Of a DNA stretch of 64,000 nucleotides, positions 12,258 through 21,731 are shown piece by piece. Below the pieces are notes generated by a model, which saw nothing but the letters and a program-made list of their open reading frames with translations, searched no databases and had not been told where the DNA came from. Position 1 is the first letter of the stretch, and every line of letters begins with the position of its first letter. Source of the stretch: Theropithecus gelada (taxonomy: Eukaryota > Chordata > Mammalia > Primates > Cercopithecidae); NCBI RefSeq assembly GCF_003255815.1, contig NC_037682.1, positions 2,272,167 through 2,336,166 on the forward strand, given 5' to 3'. A program made the translations under genes and the position numbers.

Positions 12258-12288
12258 TCCTCCCCCTCCCCCTCCCTCCAGCCCCCCT
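12258..12288 (-). terminator. G-rich (MAZ-like) tract past a poly(A) site
   Basis: On the minus strand this reads as runs of four to six G separated by single A or AG. It lies about 80 bp beyond the AATAAA at 12,368-12,373. G-rich tracts just past cleavage sites are known to pause RNA polymerase II and help termination. The position supports the assigned transcript end; the role is inferred. Confidence 0.4.
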
Positions 12289-12349
12289 CTGCCCAAGGCT
12301 GGCCTCCCCCACGTCAGGCCCACAGCCCCAGATTCCAGAGTCCCTGAGA

Positions 12350-12967
12350 CAAGTTGCTGTAACAGTGTTTATTGATGATGAGTCCAGGGCTCCTGCTGAA
12401 GCCCTGGTGGGGAGGGGCACAGGGCGAGATGGGGCGTAATGGAATGCTTGAAGGCTGCCCCGTGATGTTGGAGCTTCCAGACTAGGCGAGGGCAGAGTGA
12501 GGCCTCGGGCACACAGCCGGCGCCCAGTCACCCAGCCCAGATGAAGGGCGGCCGGGCCCTGAGCGGGCACTTGCCAAGGTGGCTCACACTCACGCACACT
12601 CGCACCGAGACTCAAGGCCGTCTCCACAACTCCAACCAGTGCAAATGACTTAGTGCAAATTAAATTCAGAAGGGACGGGGGAAACAGAGTCGGGGAGGCT
12701 TTGAATCTCTCAGAGAAAGGAAAGACAGGAAAGCTCAGAAACAAAGAGACAGAAGGATGAAGAAGAAGAAGAGGGAGGTGGTGGGGACGGGGTCATCCCG
12801 CTGGAGGAGCTCAGCTCTGGGATGACGTGGTGGCTGGTGGTCAACCGTCCGCCGCAGGGGGTGGCCATGAAGATGGAGTCGCTGGTGGGGGGTGGGTGCT
12901 GCGGGCGCTGCTGTTCCAATGGCGTCTTTGGTGTTGGGTTGATGAGGTCTTGTTCCTCTAGCTTCAC
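12350..12967 (-). other. 3'-terminal exon of the compact minus-strand transcript
   Basis: The exon begins after an acceptor reading CTATTTGCAG on the minus strand (AG at plus 12,969-12,968) and runs to a cleavage site expected near 12,350. AATAAA occupies plus 12,368-12,373 (read TTTATT), with a GT-rich downstream stretch near 12,310-12,330. One frame through the exon and its upstream neighbour ends at plus about 12,736 in a run of Phe, Ile and Leu after a Pro/Thr/Ser-rich stretch, but no start codon supports it. The rest would be 3' UTR. Confidence 0.5.
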
Positions 12968-13048
12968 CTGCAAATAGCGACACGTGGGTTGGGTGGGGGC
13001 AGGGTGCTCGGGGGCCTGGAGGCTTCCGGAAGGAGCGCTGGTGCTCAC

Positions 13049-13169
13049 CTTCCGGAGCCGATTCCTGAGTCAGGTAGTGCAGTGGTTGTAAAGTGCAGCG
13101 TGTTCGATTCCAACTAGAGGGTTTTGTGTCCGGATTCAAAGGCCCAGGCTTGAGCTGGGTAGCACCATT
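13049..13169 (-). other. exon 4 of the compact transcript, overlapping a tRNA-like motif pair
   Basis: A 121-bp exon bounded by an AG acceptor at plus 13,171-13,170 and a GTGAGC donor at 13,048-13,047. On the opposite strand, positions 13,075-13,085 resemble a pol III A box (TAGTGCAGTGG) and 13,101-13,111 match the B box (TGTTCGATTCC). The pair resembles the tRNA-derived head of a MIR, suggesting exonisation of an old SINE. The A-B spacing is too short for a functional tRNA. Confidence 0.45.
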
Positions 13170-13249
13170 CTGCGGATGGAGAAGGAGTGAGGTCCCACTC
13201 AGCTCCTCTCACGTACCCCCCACCCCAGGTGTGGCAGGAGGCCCCGTAC

Positions 13250-13362
13250 CTTTCATGTTGTGGGTTCTGGGAGCCCAGAGGGCAGCTGTAGTGTGCCGAC
13301 TCCGTGGGAGAAGTAAAGAAACAGACCCGCTTCTTGCCGCAGCCCCACCAGCCTAGGATGTT
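13250..13362 (-). other. exon 3 of the compact transcript
   Basis: A 113-bp exon (phase-changing) with acceptor CTCCTACAG and donor AAG|GTACGG. One frame is open throughout and Trp/Cys-containing (starts NILGWWGCGKK). The other two frames carry stops. I know no match for that peptide. Confidence 0.5.
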
Positions 13363-13457
13363 CTGTAGGAGACAAAGGTGGGGGGAGTGAGATGGTGGCC
13401 CGGCCAGGCAGTCTGGGCAGGGCCCCGTCCCGACGCAAGGAGGGCAGACATGCTTAC

Positions 13458-13592
13458 CAGGAAGGCCGGACGCGCCCCTTCTGTCCTCGCCGTCACACCG
13501 GACCATGTCATGTCCCACTCGGCAAGTCCGCCGGACCTGGCGTCCCGGCCTTCGGCAGCTGGTGGGCACGTCCACCCCGACTGGAGACCTGG
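13458..13592 (-). other. exon 2 of the compact transcript
   Basis: A 135-bp exon, exactly 45 codons, flanked by CCCCACAG and CTG|GTAAGC. Two of its three minus frames are open. The phase-0 frame links to exon 3 without a stop. The exon is CpG-rich and lies in a local CpG cluster of about 13,430-13,760. Confidence 0.5.
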
Positions 13593-13673
13593 CTGTGGGG
13601 AGAACGAGAGAGGTGTTAGTTGTGTGGGAAGGGGCGGGTGGGGGCTCAGGGTGGCAGAGGAGAAAAAACTCAC

Positions 13674-13800
13674 CCTCGTCTCCAGCCCGAACGCTGAGGC
13701 ACCGATCCCGGCTCCGTCGTCGCCCGTGAGGCCCGCCTTGGCCACGGGCTCTGGAGGCCAGTGCCTCCCGCTCGCCGCCTGCTGTGCTCCTCACCCCTGC
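13674..13800 (-). other. exon 1 or earliest recognised exon
   Basis: The donor AGG|GTGAGT at plus 13,673-13,672 is near-perfect. The 5' limit is unknown: no clear acceptor with a pyrimidine tract is present, so it may be the first exon. Both frames that enter exon 2 openly meet an upstream stop without an ATG. The sequence is CpG-rich. Confidence 0.4.
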
Positions 13801-15029
13801 CTGCGCCAGCCTCCCTCCTGAGAGCTCTCATTCACTCCGCCCCGCCCGCCTCGCCTAGTCTGGTCTCGCCCCATGCCCTTGACTCCCCTGGATGCTGTAC
13901 TGCCTGCCAAGCCAGCCCCAGGGGCTGAGCGGTGAGGGCATACAGTGTCACCAAGTCCACTGTGGGCCCTCTCCGCACCAGACCCTGGGCCGCAGTGCCT
14001 CGTGGGAACGGCGCCCGCAGGCCGAGCCCCTGCAGCCTCCTTGCTGCGTAATGTCCCGGGGCCCCTCCCGTGGCCGCTTCGCCCTCCTGGTGACGTCCTG
14101 CTGCTACTCCCCGAGCACTGCCTGTCTTCCCGCTCTCCAGCCCTCGAGGCTCCGGCATAGGCCTGAGAAAGCCCTGCCAGAGCTGCCCCTGTGCCTGCTA
14201 CTAAATGAATTGCGGTGGGTGAGGTGGCAGCTGGGGACCCCTCTGTTTTGTGTCCCCTGCCTTGTCCCTGTCTGACCCGGGCCTGGGGTATCACCCCACG
14301 TGCTGGACCCTACGCTGGCCACCCTGCGCTCCGTCCCTGCCCTCTTGCCCTTTCTGCCTGGGATGAGCCCGCAGCCCCCCAGCCGTGCGCAGTCTCGGCT
14401 CCCCCCGAGAAGATGTCACCTTTTCTAACTTTCCTGCCCCCATCCTGCCCCTCTGCCGGGAGGGTGTCTGCTTCTCCCCGCCAGCCCTCGATCCCCTAAA
14501 CCTCCTTCTTTCAGAAGGCTGGGGAAGCGAGGCCTGGGGAGGGAAGGGACTCACCTGCCCGGCAGATGGGGTTCTCACCTGCCCGCTGCTGCCAGCTACA
14601 CCTCCGTTGCCCAGGCCCTGGGATCAAACCCTGCCCATCAGCTCCCCTCGTCCAACCAGCTGCCACGTCCTGTAACCAAAAGTGACCGGGATGAATGTCT
14701 GGCTCCCCCTTCTCTCCAGCCCTAGCTCGGGCCCATCGCCCCCAGCTGATGTTGCTCCGTCTGCACGATGCCTGGGCGCCTACTCCACACTCCTCACTGG
14801 CCCCAGACCCCACAGCCCTGCCCCGAGCTAGCCCCTCCACCCGTCGTCACGCCTGCCAGACTCCAGATGTCCAAGGTGCTCCTTGGCTCCCACAAACTCT
14901 CCTCCAGCACCCCATCTTCCCCTGGTTGCCCCACGGTTCCCCACTTCCCCAGTTTCCCCCGTTACCCCCCACCCCTCCCACCCCCTCCCTCACCCTGCTC
15001 CTTGGCCCTAGCCCGGGCTTTTTCTAACT
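13801..15029. other. CpG-containing upstream flank of the compact transcript
   Basis: Holds a CRE-like GTGACGTCC near 14,090 within CpG-rich DNA, and an isolated minus-strand CAG|GTGAGT donor at 14,554 whose exon would start at 14,555. Either could belong to the transcript below. No acceptor could be paired with confidence. Positions 14,950-15,000 are C-rich. Confidence 0.4.
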
Positions 15030-15090
15030 GGGGTGGCCCCGCCCAGAATTCCCGCCCCTGCCCTGCCGGCCAATCAGAGCAGGGCCCTCC
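15030..15090. promoter_or_regulatory. GC-box and CCAAT-box cluster
   Basis: CCCCGCCC at 15,037-15,044, CCCGCCC at 15,051-15,057 and GGCCAATCAG with CCAAT at 15,070-15,074 lie within 40 bases. Sp1-type and NF-Y-type sites at this spacing are typical of TATA-less promoters and work in either direction. No transcript start can be placed. A promoter for the minus-strand transcript is an inference. Confidence 0.35.
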
Positions 15091-16069
15091 CGAGGGCCCC
15101 CGCAGGGCCCACCTCCGCCCTGGACAGTTCCAGCACACGTCTCTCTCACCCAGCACCCATCCTGGAATTCTCCAAAGACGGCCTCCCCACACCCCTCCTT
15201 TGGCATCCGGAGACAGGGCTGGGCATTGCCCCTGTCGTCTCCCTCAGGGTCGAGGACTTCTCCCTCCCAGACTGCTGTCTTCCCTCAGGGGGCACCATGC
15301 CTGCTGCTCCCTGCCTGCCAGCGCCCTGCACGTACTTTGCACATGACTGGGGGCCGACTGCGGGTCCCTGAGGACTTGGATGGCACACAGAGCCCTTTCC
15401 TGCCAACACCACGGACGGCTCAGACCTCACGTTTGCTCCAGGGGTCCCGGAAGTCCACGGGGTGTGGTTCCTGGAGAGTGGGGGTGGGGTGCTGAGGGCA
15501 GAGGGAAGTGCCGCAAACCCCCGATGGATGCGGTGCCAGCCCCCAGGCCGATTCCCATCCAGTTGAACGAGCTTGTGCTCGTCACCACGGCTTCCGCAGG
15601 ACAGAGTCCCCACAGCCGCTGGGCACCCTGGTCCCCTTCCCGTCCACTTTCCTCTCTGAAGACGGCATGCTGCCGGTCGTGCTCTCGGCTCCCGGGCGCA
15701 CTCTACTGACAAACGGTGGGCGGCCTCACAGACTCTCCCAGGCCCCGCGGGGCACCACGGTTGGGAGTGGAGTGAAGACTGGAGAGCTTGGACTCCCCCA
15801 GCCACCCCGCTGTGGGTCCGCGGGTCACCACCTTGGCCTCTGGGGAGGGTTGTTGGGGCCCCGCGGTCCATAGGGGGACCTCAAGTCTCGAGTGTCGAAG
15901 CCGTGAAGGGGGGCACCAGGGCCAAGGGACCCAGAGTTCATGGGTCCAATCACCCCGCAGGCCCTCTGGGATGTGGAAGGGCTGGCTGCGCCTTCGGCAA
16001 ACGCTCTGCTTCTATGGCCCGGCCAGGAACGGCTGGGTGCTTGCCTGCTGAGCACTGACCACCGGACTT
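15091..16069. other. unique GC-rich non-coding DNA
   Basis: No repeat or gene seen before the tandem array that begins near 16,070. Confidence 0.5.
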
Positions 16070-16584
16070 TGTCGTGGGTGAACCCCAGCTTCACGGCATG
16101 AGAATTCTCAGGCTTTCCCATGAGTGGACCCCCAAGTTAGGAGACCAAGGCAGATCCCCACATTTTGCTAAAGGGGAGTCCAGCCTTGGGTCACCTTCAT
16201 ACTGTCATGTGAGTCACCACTGCTGCCTCTCAGCCATTTCTGTCTCTATAGCTACAACCGATTCTGTGCCATTGCTGGGAGATGGGCTCATTGGGGACAG
16301 CACCCAAGACCCAAGGGAGACTCCGGAAATACAAATGTGCCGGGCAAAGCGGCTCCCCAGGCCCCTCGCTCCCGATCCAGCCTTTGTGGGAGGATCCGGT
16401 GGTGCTGCCCTGGAATTTCACTCCCAGCAATGCACGGGCACAGGGAACACCTGTGGGCAAATGCACCTCTCCACACGCCAACTACCACCGCCCGGATATG
16501 ATGATCTCTGAGCAAGTAGCACATCCGGGCCATCGAGCATCTTAGCCCCATCAGGGTCCCCACCCCATACCGAGTACATAAACC

Positions 16585-17000
16585 ACAGGGTGTCTACTGT
16601 ACCCACGTTAGTGGATTATCTCTGACAACACAAGGATCCTGGACCCCAGAATAAAGCAGCAGTGGCCCTCCCAGCTCTTTAGCATCTTAAGCTCCTGAAT
16701 TAGCATCTCAAACCTGCATTGAATGGGCATGTTAATGTCTGGCCACTTAGGGCTGAGGAGCTCGGAGTGTTCTCTGGGGAGGCAGAAGTCAGTTCAGTAA
16801 AGAGTTGGATTTGAGCGCTGTCCTTAGAGTCGGATCTGTGCTCTGCGATACATGTGGAAAGTGTAAGATTTTGCTGGAACACGCTGTGATCATCACATAA
16901 GTAGGCGTGACTTGAGTCCCAAACAATGACACCGAAGCCCTCAGAGTGCGAGCCGGGGCCACAGGGCTGTGGATATGGCCCCACCTGAAGACCTGGTGCA
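16585..17000. repeat. block A, first copy, of the higher-order repeat
   Basis: This block, from GTGTCTACTGTACCCACGTT through AATAAAGCAGCAGTGGC and GTTAATGTCTGGCC, recurs about 2,247 bp downstream. It does not resemble the 407-bp unit. It separates the diverged leading copy from the four-unit run. A second signature is CATGTGGAAAGTGTAAG, shared by both copies apart from one base. Confidence 0.8.
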
Positions 17001-18424
17001 GCTCCCATGAGTGTCCTATTCCCAGATGACCCCCGTGAACCCTGCGGCACCTGGCGTGGGTGACCGGGACATTTCCACGGGCGAACCCCAACTGGGGCGG
17101 GCTCGGACTATGATGTGTGAGCCTGCACTGCCGCCGCGCGGCCACTTCCGATTCCACAACTACAACCAATTCCGCGCCGTCCGGGCAGTGAGACCGAAGG
17201 GGAAGCCTCTAGAAATACACATGTGCTACGCAAGAGTCCCCAGGTTCTTGTGCCTGCCAGAGACCCTACGAGAAGGGTCTCACGCTGAGGCCGAGATCCC
17301 CATCATCCAAAGAATGGGGACACCTCATTGTCTCCCAAGTATCTCCTCTCATCGCCCCAACCCTCAATAGTGCACCCTGGGGTGAATCAGACACGTAGCC
17401 CGATGTGGCGCCCATGAGCGTCCTATCCCTCACGACCCCCGGGAACCCTGCGGCGCCTGGCTTGCGTGACCCGGGACATTTCCGCGGGCGAACCCCAGCC
17501 GGGGAGGGCTCGGGCTGTGATGTGTGAGCCTGTACTGCCGCCGCGCGGCCACTTCTGATTCCACAACTACAACTGATTCTGTGCAATCCGGGCAGTGAGA
17601 TCGAAGGGGAAGCCTCTAGAAATACACATGTGCTATGCAAGAGCCCCCAGATTCTTGTGTCTGCCAGAGACCCTGTGGGAGGGGTCTCACGCTGAGGCCG
17701 AGATCCCCATCATCCAAAGAATGGGGACACCTCATTGTCCCCCAAGTATCTCCTCTCATCAACCCAACCCTCAATAGTGCACCCTGGGGTGAATCAGACA
17801 CGTAGCCCGATGTGGCTCCCATGAGTGTCCTATCCCTCACGACCCCCGGGAACCCTGCGGCGCCTGGCTTGCGTGACCCGGGATGTTTCCACGGGCGAAC
17901 CCCAGCGGGGGCGGGCTTGGGCTGTGATATGTGAGCCTGCACTGCCGCCGCGCGGCCACTTCTGATTCCACAACTACAACCGATTCTGTGCAATCCGGGC
18001 GGTGAGACCGAAGGGGAAGCCTCCAGAAATACCCACGTGCTATGCAAGAGCCCCTGGGCTTTTGTGCCTGCCAGAGACCCTGTGGGAGGGGTCTCACGCT
18101 GAGGCCGAGATCCCCATCATCCAAAGAATGGGGACACTTCACTGTCCCCCAAGTATCTCCTCCAATCTCCCCAACCTTCAACAGTGCACCCTGGGGTGAC
18201 TCAGGCACGTAGCCCGATGTGGCTCCCATGAGTGTCCTATCCCTGATGACCCCCGTGAACCCTGCGGCGCCTGGCCTGTTGACCTGGGACATTTCCGCAG
18301 GGGAACTGCAGGTAGCCGGGCTTGGGCTATGATGCGTGAGCCTGCCCTGCCGCCACGCAGCCACCTGTATTTCCATACCTTCAACTGATTCCGTGGCATC
18401 CGGGCAGCGAGACTCCAGGAACAC

Positions 18425-18830
18425 TTGTGCACTATGCTTGGCAGGCTCCCAGGATCCCTGTTCCTGCCGAAGGCCTTGTGGGAAACAGTTCCCTCTGGAG
18501 CATGTGCTTGAGTCCTTGGGTCCCAGTCATTACCACCTCAGAACACAGGGATCCCTCATTTCGGAAGTCTCTGCTCTCCTGTCCCAACTTCAGTCCCTGA
18601 CCAAGGTGATACGGGGCCATGGTCCTCTGATGAGGTCCTTGAGTCTGATTCCAGCAGCATACAGTCTCCAGGGCAGAGCCGAGGTGGGGCTCTGGAAAAT
18701 GCACCGTCAGGCTCATACGAGCACATGTTGGCCAGGTGTACAGATTCCACAGCACAAGGCAGGCGATTGGGCACAGACCGCACGGTGCACAAACACCACT
18801 GATCCCCATCCTTTGTCAATTCCACAAACC
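18425..18830. repeat. block B, first copy, of the higher-order repeat
   Basis: From GCTTGGCAGGCTCCCA onward this matches 20,409 to about 20,560, with the same order of words (CCCTGTT, GTCCAAGTCAT or a variant, AGAACA). The match fades near 18,600. The remainder, 18,600-18,830, resembles the diverged sequence ahead of the first block A. Confidence 0.6.
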
Positions 18831-19245
18831 GCGGGATGTCTGCTGCACCCACATTAGCGGATTATCTCAGGCAACGCAAGGATCCTAGACCCCAGAATAA
18901 AGCAGCAGTGACACTCCCAGCTCTTTAGCATCTCAAGCTCCTGAATTAGCATATCAAACCTGCACTGAATGGGAATGTTAATGTCTGGCCGTTTAGGATT
19001 GACTAGTTTAAGAGTGTTCACTGGGGAGGCAATTGTCAGTTCAGTAAAAGGCTCGGGATTTTGGGGGCTGTCCTTAGTCGGATCTATGCTCTGGGATGGA
19101 TGTGGAAAGTGTAAGCTTTTGGCGGAACTCGTTGTGCTCATCACGCTGGTAGGCGTGACTTGAGTCCCAGGCCATGTCACTGAAGGCCTCAGAGTACGAC
19201 CCGGGGCCACGGGTTGTGGATATGGCCCGATAAAAAGACCTGATG
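18831..19245. repeat. block A, second copy, of the higher-order repeat
   Basis: Homologous to 16,585-17,000 with scattered substitutions and short indels. It precedes the three-unit run at 19,389-20,204. The order A, 407-bp units, B, A', 407-bp units, B' shows that a segment of about 2.25 kb was duplicated as a whole. Confidence 0.8.
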
Positions 19246-20252
19246 TGGCTCCCATGAGCATCCTATTCCCAGAAGACCTCCGAGAACCCTGGGGCACCTG
19301 GCTTGGGTGACCCGGGACGTTTCCGCGGGTGAACCCCATCCAGAGAGGGCTCGGGCTGTGATGTGTGAGTCTGCACTGCCGCCGCACGGCCACTTTTGAT
19401 TCCACAACTACAACCGATTCTGTGCCATCAGGGTGGTGAGACTGAAGGGGAAGCCTCTAGAAATACACATGTGCTACGCAGGAGCCCCCGGATTCTTGTG
19501 CCTGCCAGAGACCCTGTGGGAAGGACCTCACGCTGAGGCCAAGATCCCCATCATCCAAAGAATGGGGACACCTCATTGTCCCCCAAATATCTCCTCTCAT
19601 CTCCCCAACCTTCAGCAATGCACCCTGAGGTGAATCAGACACATAGCCCAACGTGGCTCACATGAGTGTCCTATCCCTCACGACCCCCGTGAACCCTGCA
19701 GCGCCTGGCTTGCGTGACCCGGGATGTTTCCGCGGGCGAACCCCAGCTGGGGCGGGCTCGGGCTGTGATGTGTGAGCCTGCACTGCCGCCGCGCGGCCAC
19801 TTCCGATTCCACAACTACAACCGATTCTGCACCATCCGGGCGGTGAGACCGAAGGGGGAAGCCTCTAGAAATTACCCATGTGCTATGCAAGAGCCCCCGG
19901 GCTCTTATGCCTGCCAGAGACCCTGTGGGAGGGGTCTCACGCTGAGGCCGAAATCCCTTCATCCAAGGAACTGGGACACCTCATTGTCCCCCAAGTATCT
20001 CCTCCAATCTCCCCAACCTTCAACAGTGTACCCTGGGGTGAATGAAACATGTAGCCCAATGTTACTCGCATGAGTGTCCTATCTCAGACGACCCTCGGGA
20101 ACCAATGAGGCACCTGGCCTGGGTGACGTGGGATGTTTCTGTGGGCGAACCCCAGCCAGGCGTGCTCGGGCTGTGATGTATGAGCCTGCACTGCCGCCGC
20201 GCGGCCACTTCTGATTCCACACCTACAGCCAATTCTGCGCCATCAGGGCGGT

Positions 20253-20365
20253 CAGACGGGCTGCCCTTGGTGAGGTCGGTGAGACGGGCCGCCCTTGGTG
20301 AGGTCGGTGAGACGGGCCGCCCTTGGTGAGGTTGGTGAGATGGGCTGCCCTTGGTGAGGTCGGCA
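20253..20365. repeat. 4-copy 28-bp minisatellite nested in the last array unit
   Basis: Four copies of a 28-bp unit with core GGGC(T/C)GCCCTTGGTGAGG sit where other units have GCGGTGAGACCGAAGGGG. The array has therefore expanded inside one unit only. The unit differs among copies by C/T changes at CpG. Confidence 0.9.
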
Positions 20366-20689
20366 TCTAAGACTGAACGGGAAGCCTCCAGAAATACTTG
20401 TGCGCTATGCTTGGCAGGCTCCCACAATCCCTGTTTCTGCTGGAGGCGCTGTGAGGAGGGTCTCCATCTGGACCTTGGGCTCAGGTTCTTTGGGGTCCAA
20501 GTCATGACCACTCCAGAACATAGAGATTTCTCTTTGCCTCTAAGTATCCACTGTCCTACTTGCTATGGGAGCTGTCATCAGTGGTGTCCCTGGGATTAGG
20601 ATCCCAGCCATGCAGGAGCTCCTAGACAGCCCCAGGGTTCTCCCATTGGGGAATGCCGCTCTACTACACATTAGTCACAGCGCATTAAT

Positions 20690-21731
20690 GCTTGGTTCTC
20701 CTGGTGAAACCGCCTTTGCAAACGTTATCACAGAAAATCGGCCAGCGGTGGTGGCTCACGCCTGTAATCCCAGTAGTTTGGGAGGCCAAGGCGGGTGGAT
20801 CACCTGAGGTCAGGAGTTCGAGACCAACCCGGCCAACATGGCAAAACCCAGTCTCTACTAAAACTACAAAAATTAGCCAGGCATGGTGGTGGGCACCTGT
20901 AATCCCAGCTACTTGGGAAGCTGAGGCAGGAGAATCGCTTGAACTCGGGAGGTGGAGGTTGCAGTGAGCCAAGATCAAGCCATTGGTCTCCAGCCTGGAT
21001 GACAAGAGCAAAACTCCGTCTCAAAAAAAAAAAAAAATTATAACAGAAAATTGACAGTGAAAGAGACCTGGCGTAACTAACTCTATCTTGCCTCCTTGTT
21101 CATTTTGGGGTGCAAGCTGGACTAACTTTGGGAAGAACTTAGTTTGTAGTTTAACTTTGAAACAAAGACAATAACAGCCCTTTCCCAGGACAAACCCTCT
21201 TCCTGCTGGGGGACTAGACTTTCAGGACTAACAAATTAGCCACAGATTAGAAATTATGGTTTAGGAGTCATGGAGTCACACATCTGGAGGCTGCAAGATT
21301 CTTAACCTCCTCAAATTGCTCCTAGGGTCACATCATTGTTATAGAACTTAAGATCAGTGTTCGAGATATTTTGCAGACCCCGTACTGGATGGCTCAGCTG
21401 GCACCACCCAGATTGATAAACTGGCTCATCCGGTCTTGTGGCCCCCATCCAGGAACTGACGCAGCACAAAAAGACGGCTTTGACTCCCTATGATTTCTTC
21501 TCTGACCCAACCAATCAGCACTCCTGATTGACTGGCCCCCTACCCACCAAATGCTCCTGAAAAACTTTGATCTCCACATTTTCTGGGAGACTGATTTGAG
21601 TAATAATAAAACTCCAGTCTCCTGCACGGCCGATTATGTGTGAATTAAACTTTATTGCAATTCCCCTGTCGTGATAGCAGCTCTGTCCAGATAGGTGGCA
21701 GGGAGAACCTGTTGGGCAGTTATACGGGTTC
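20690..21731 (+). mobile_element. solitary ERV1-type LTR, split by an Alu
   Basis: The segment shows LTR order on the plus strand: a U3-like part, CCAATCAGCACTCC near 21,510, AATAAAACTCC at about 21,606 as poly(A) signal with GT-rich sequence after it, and a U5-like end finishing near GTTGGGCAGTTATACGGG. No gag, pol or env frame and no second LTR lie beside it, so it is a solo LTR. I recall closely similar LTRs in the ERV1/MER4-like group, but I cannot name the subfamily safely. The 5' limit is approximate. Confidence 0.75.
20740..21037 (+). mobile_element. Alu SINE (AluS-like) inserted in the LTR
   Basis: Full-length Alu from GGCCAGCGGTGGTGG to a poly(A) tail at 21,023-21,037. It is flanked by a target-site duplication of about 15 bp, TTATCACAGAAAATC at 20,725-20,739 and TTATAACAGAAAATT at 21,038-21,052. 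The duplication matches LTR sequence, so the Alu landed in the LTR. Confidence 0.95.

Larger units (their letters stand above)
12350..13800 (-). ncRNA. putative compact five-exon transcript, coding status unresolved
   Basis: Five exons can be read on the minus strand: about 13,800-13,674, 13,592-13,458, 13,362-13,250, 13,169-13,049 and 12,967 to about 12,350. Every junction is GT-AG: donors AGG|GTGAGT, CTG|GTAAGC, AAG|GTACGG and AAG|GTGAGC; acceptors CCCCACAG, CTCCTACAG, CATCCGCAG and ATTTGCAG. Introns are only 81, 95, 80 and 81 bp. An AATAAA at 12,368-12,373 and a downstream G-rich tract give a coherent 3' end. The frame joining exons 1-2-3 in phase 0 stays open but has no ATG in exon 1 and stops early in exon 4. 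A second frame stops at the end of exon 3. A different frame is open across exons 4-5. So it may be an lncRNA, or its true first coding exon lies further up, where a CAG|GTGAGT donor sits at 14,554. I do not recognise the product. Confidence 0.55.
16070..20650. repeat. CpG-rich 407-bp higher-order tandem array
   Basis: The anchor word GCCACTT (or its variant) recurs at 17,141, 17,548, 17,955, 18,360, then 19,389, 19,796 and 20,204. The steps are 407, 407, 405, 1,029, 407 and 408 bp. A diverged copy starts near 16,233. Each unit contains CCGCCGCGCGGCC, CGGGCGAACCCC and CGTAGCCCGATG, so CpG density is high. Neighbouring units are nearly identical, while the edge copies are diverged. 407 is not a multiple of three, so frames shift in every unit and the ORFs of 60-195 codons are not a conserved protein. 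The family is unknown to me; a macrosatellite or a tandemly amplified old LTR are both possible. Confidence 0.85.

Noticed and set aside
13060..13120. A tRNA gene
   Set aside because: A- and B-box-like words exist, but the spacing is too short and no cloverleaf (acceptor or anticodon stem) can be paired.
17011..20073. Similar ORFs repeated in the 407-bp array
   Set aside because: 407 is not divisible by three, so the frame shifts from unit to unit and the peptides do not join. They are copies of a non-coding repeat.
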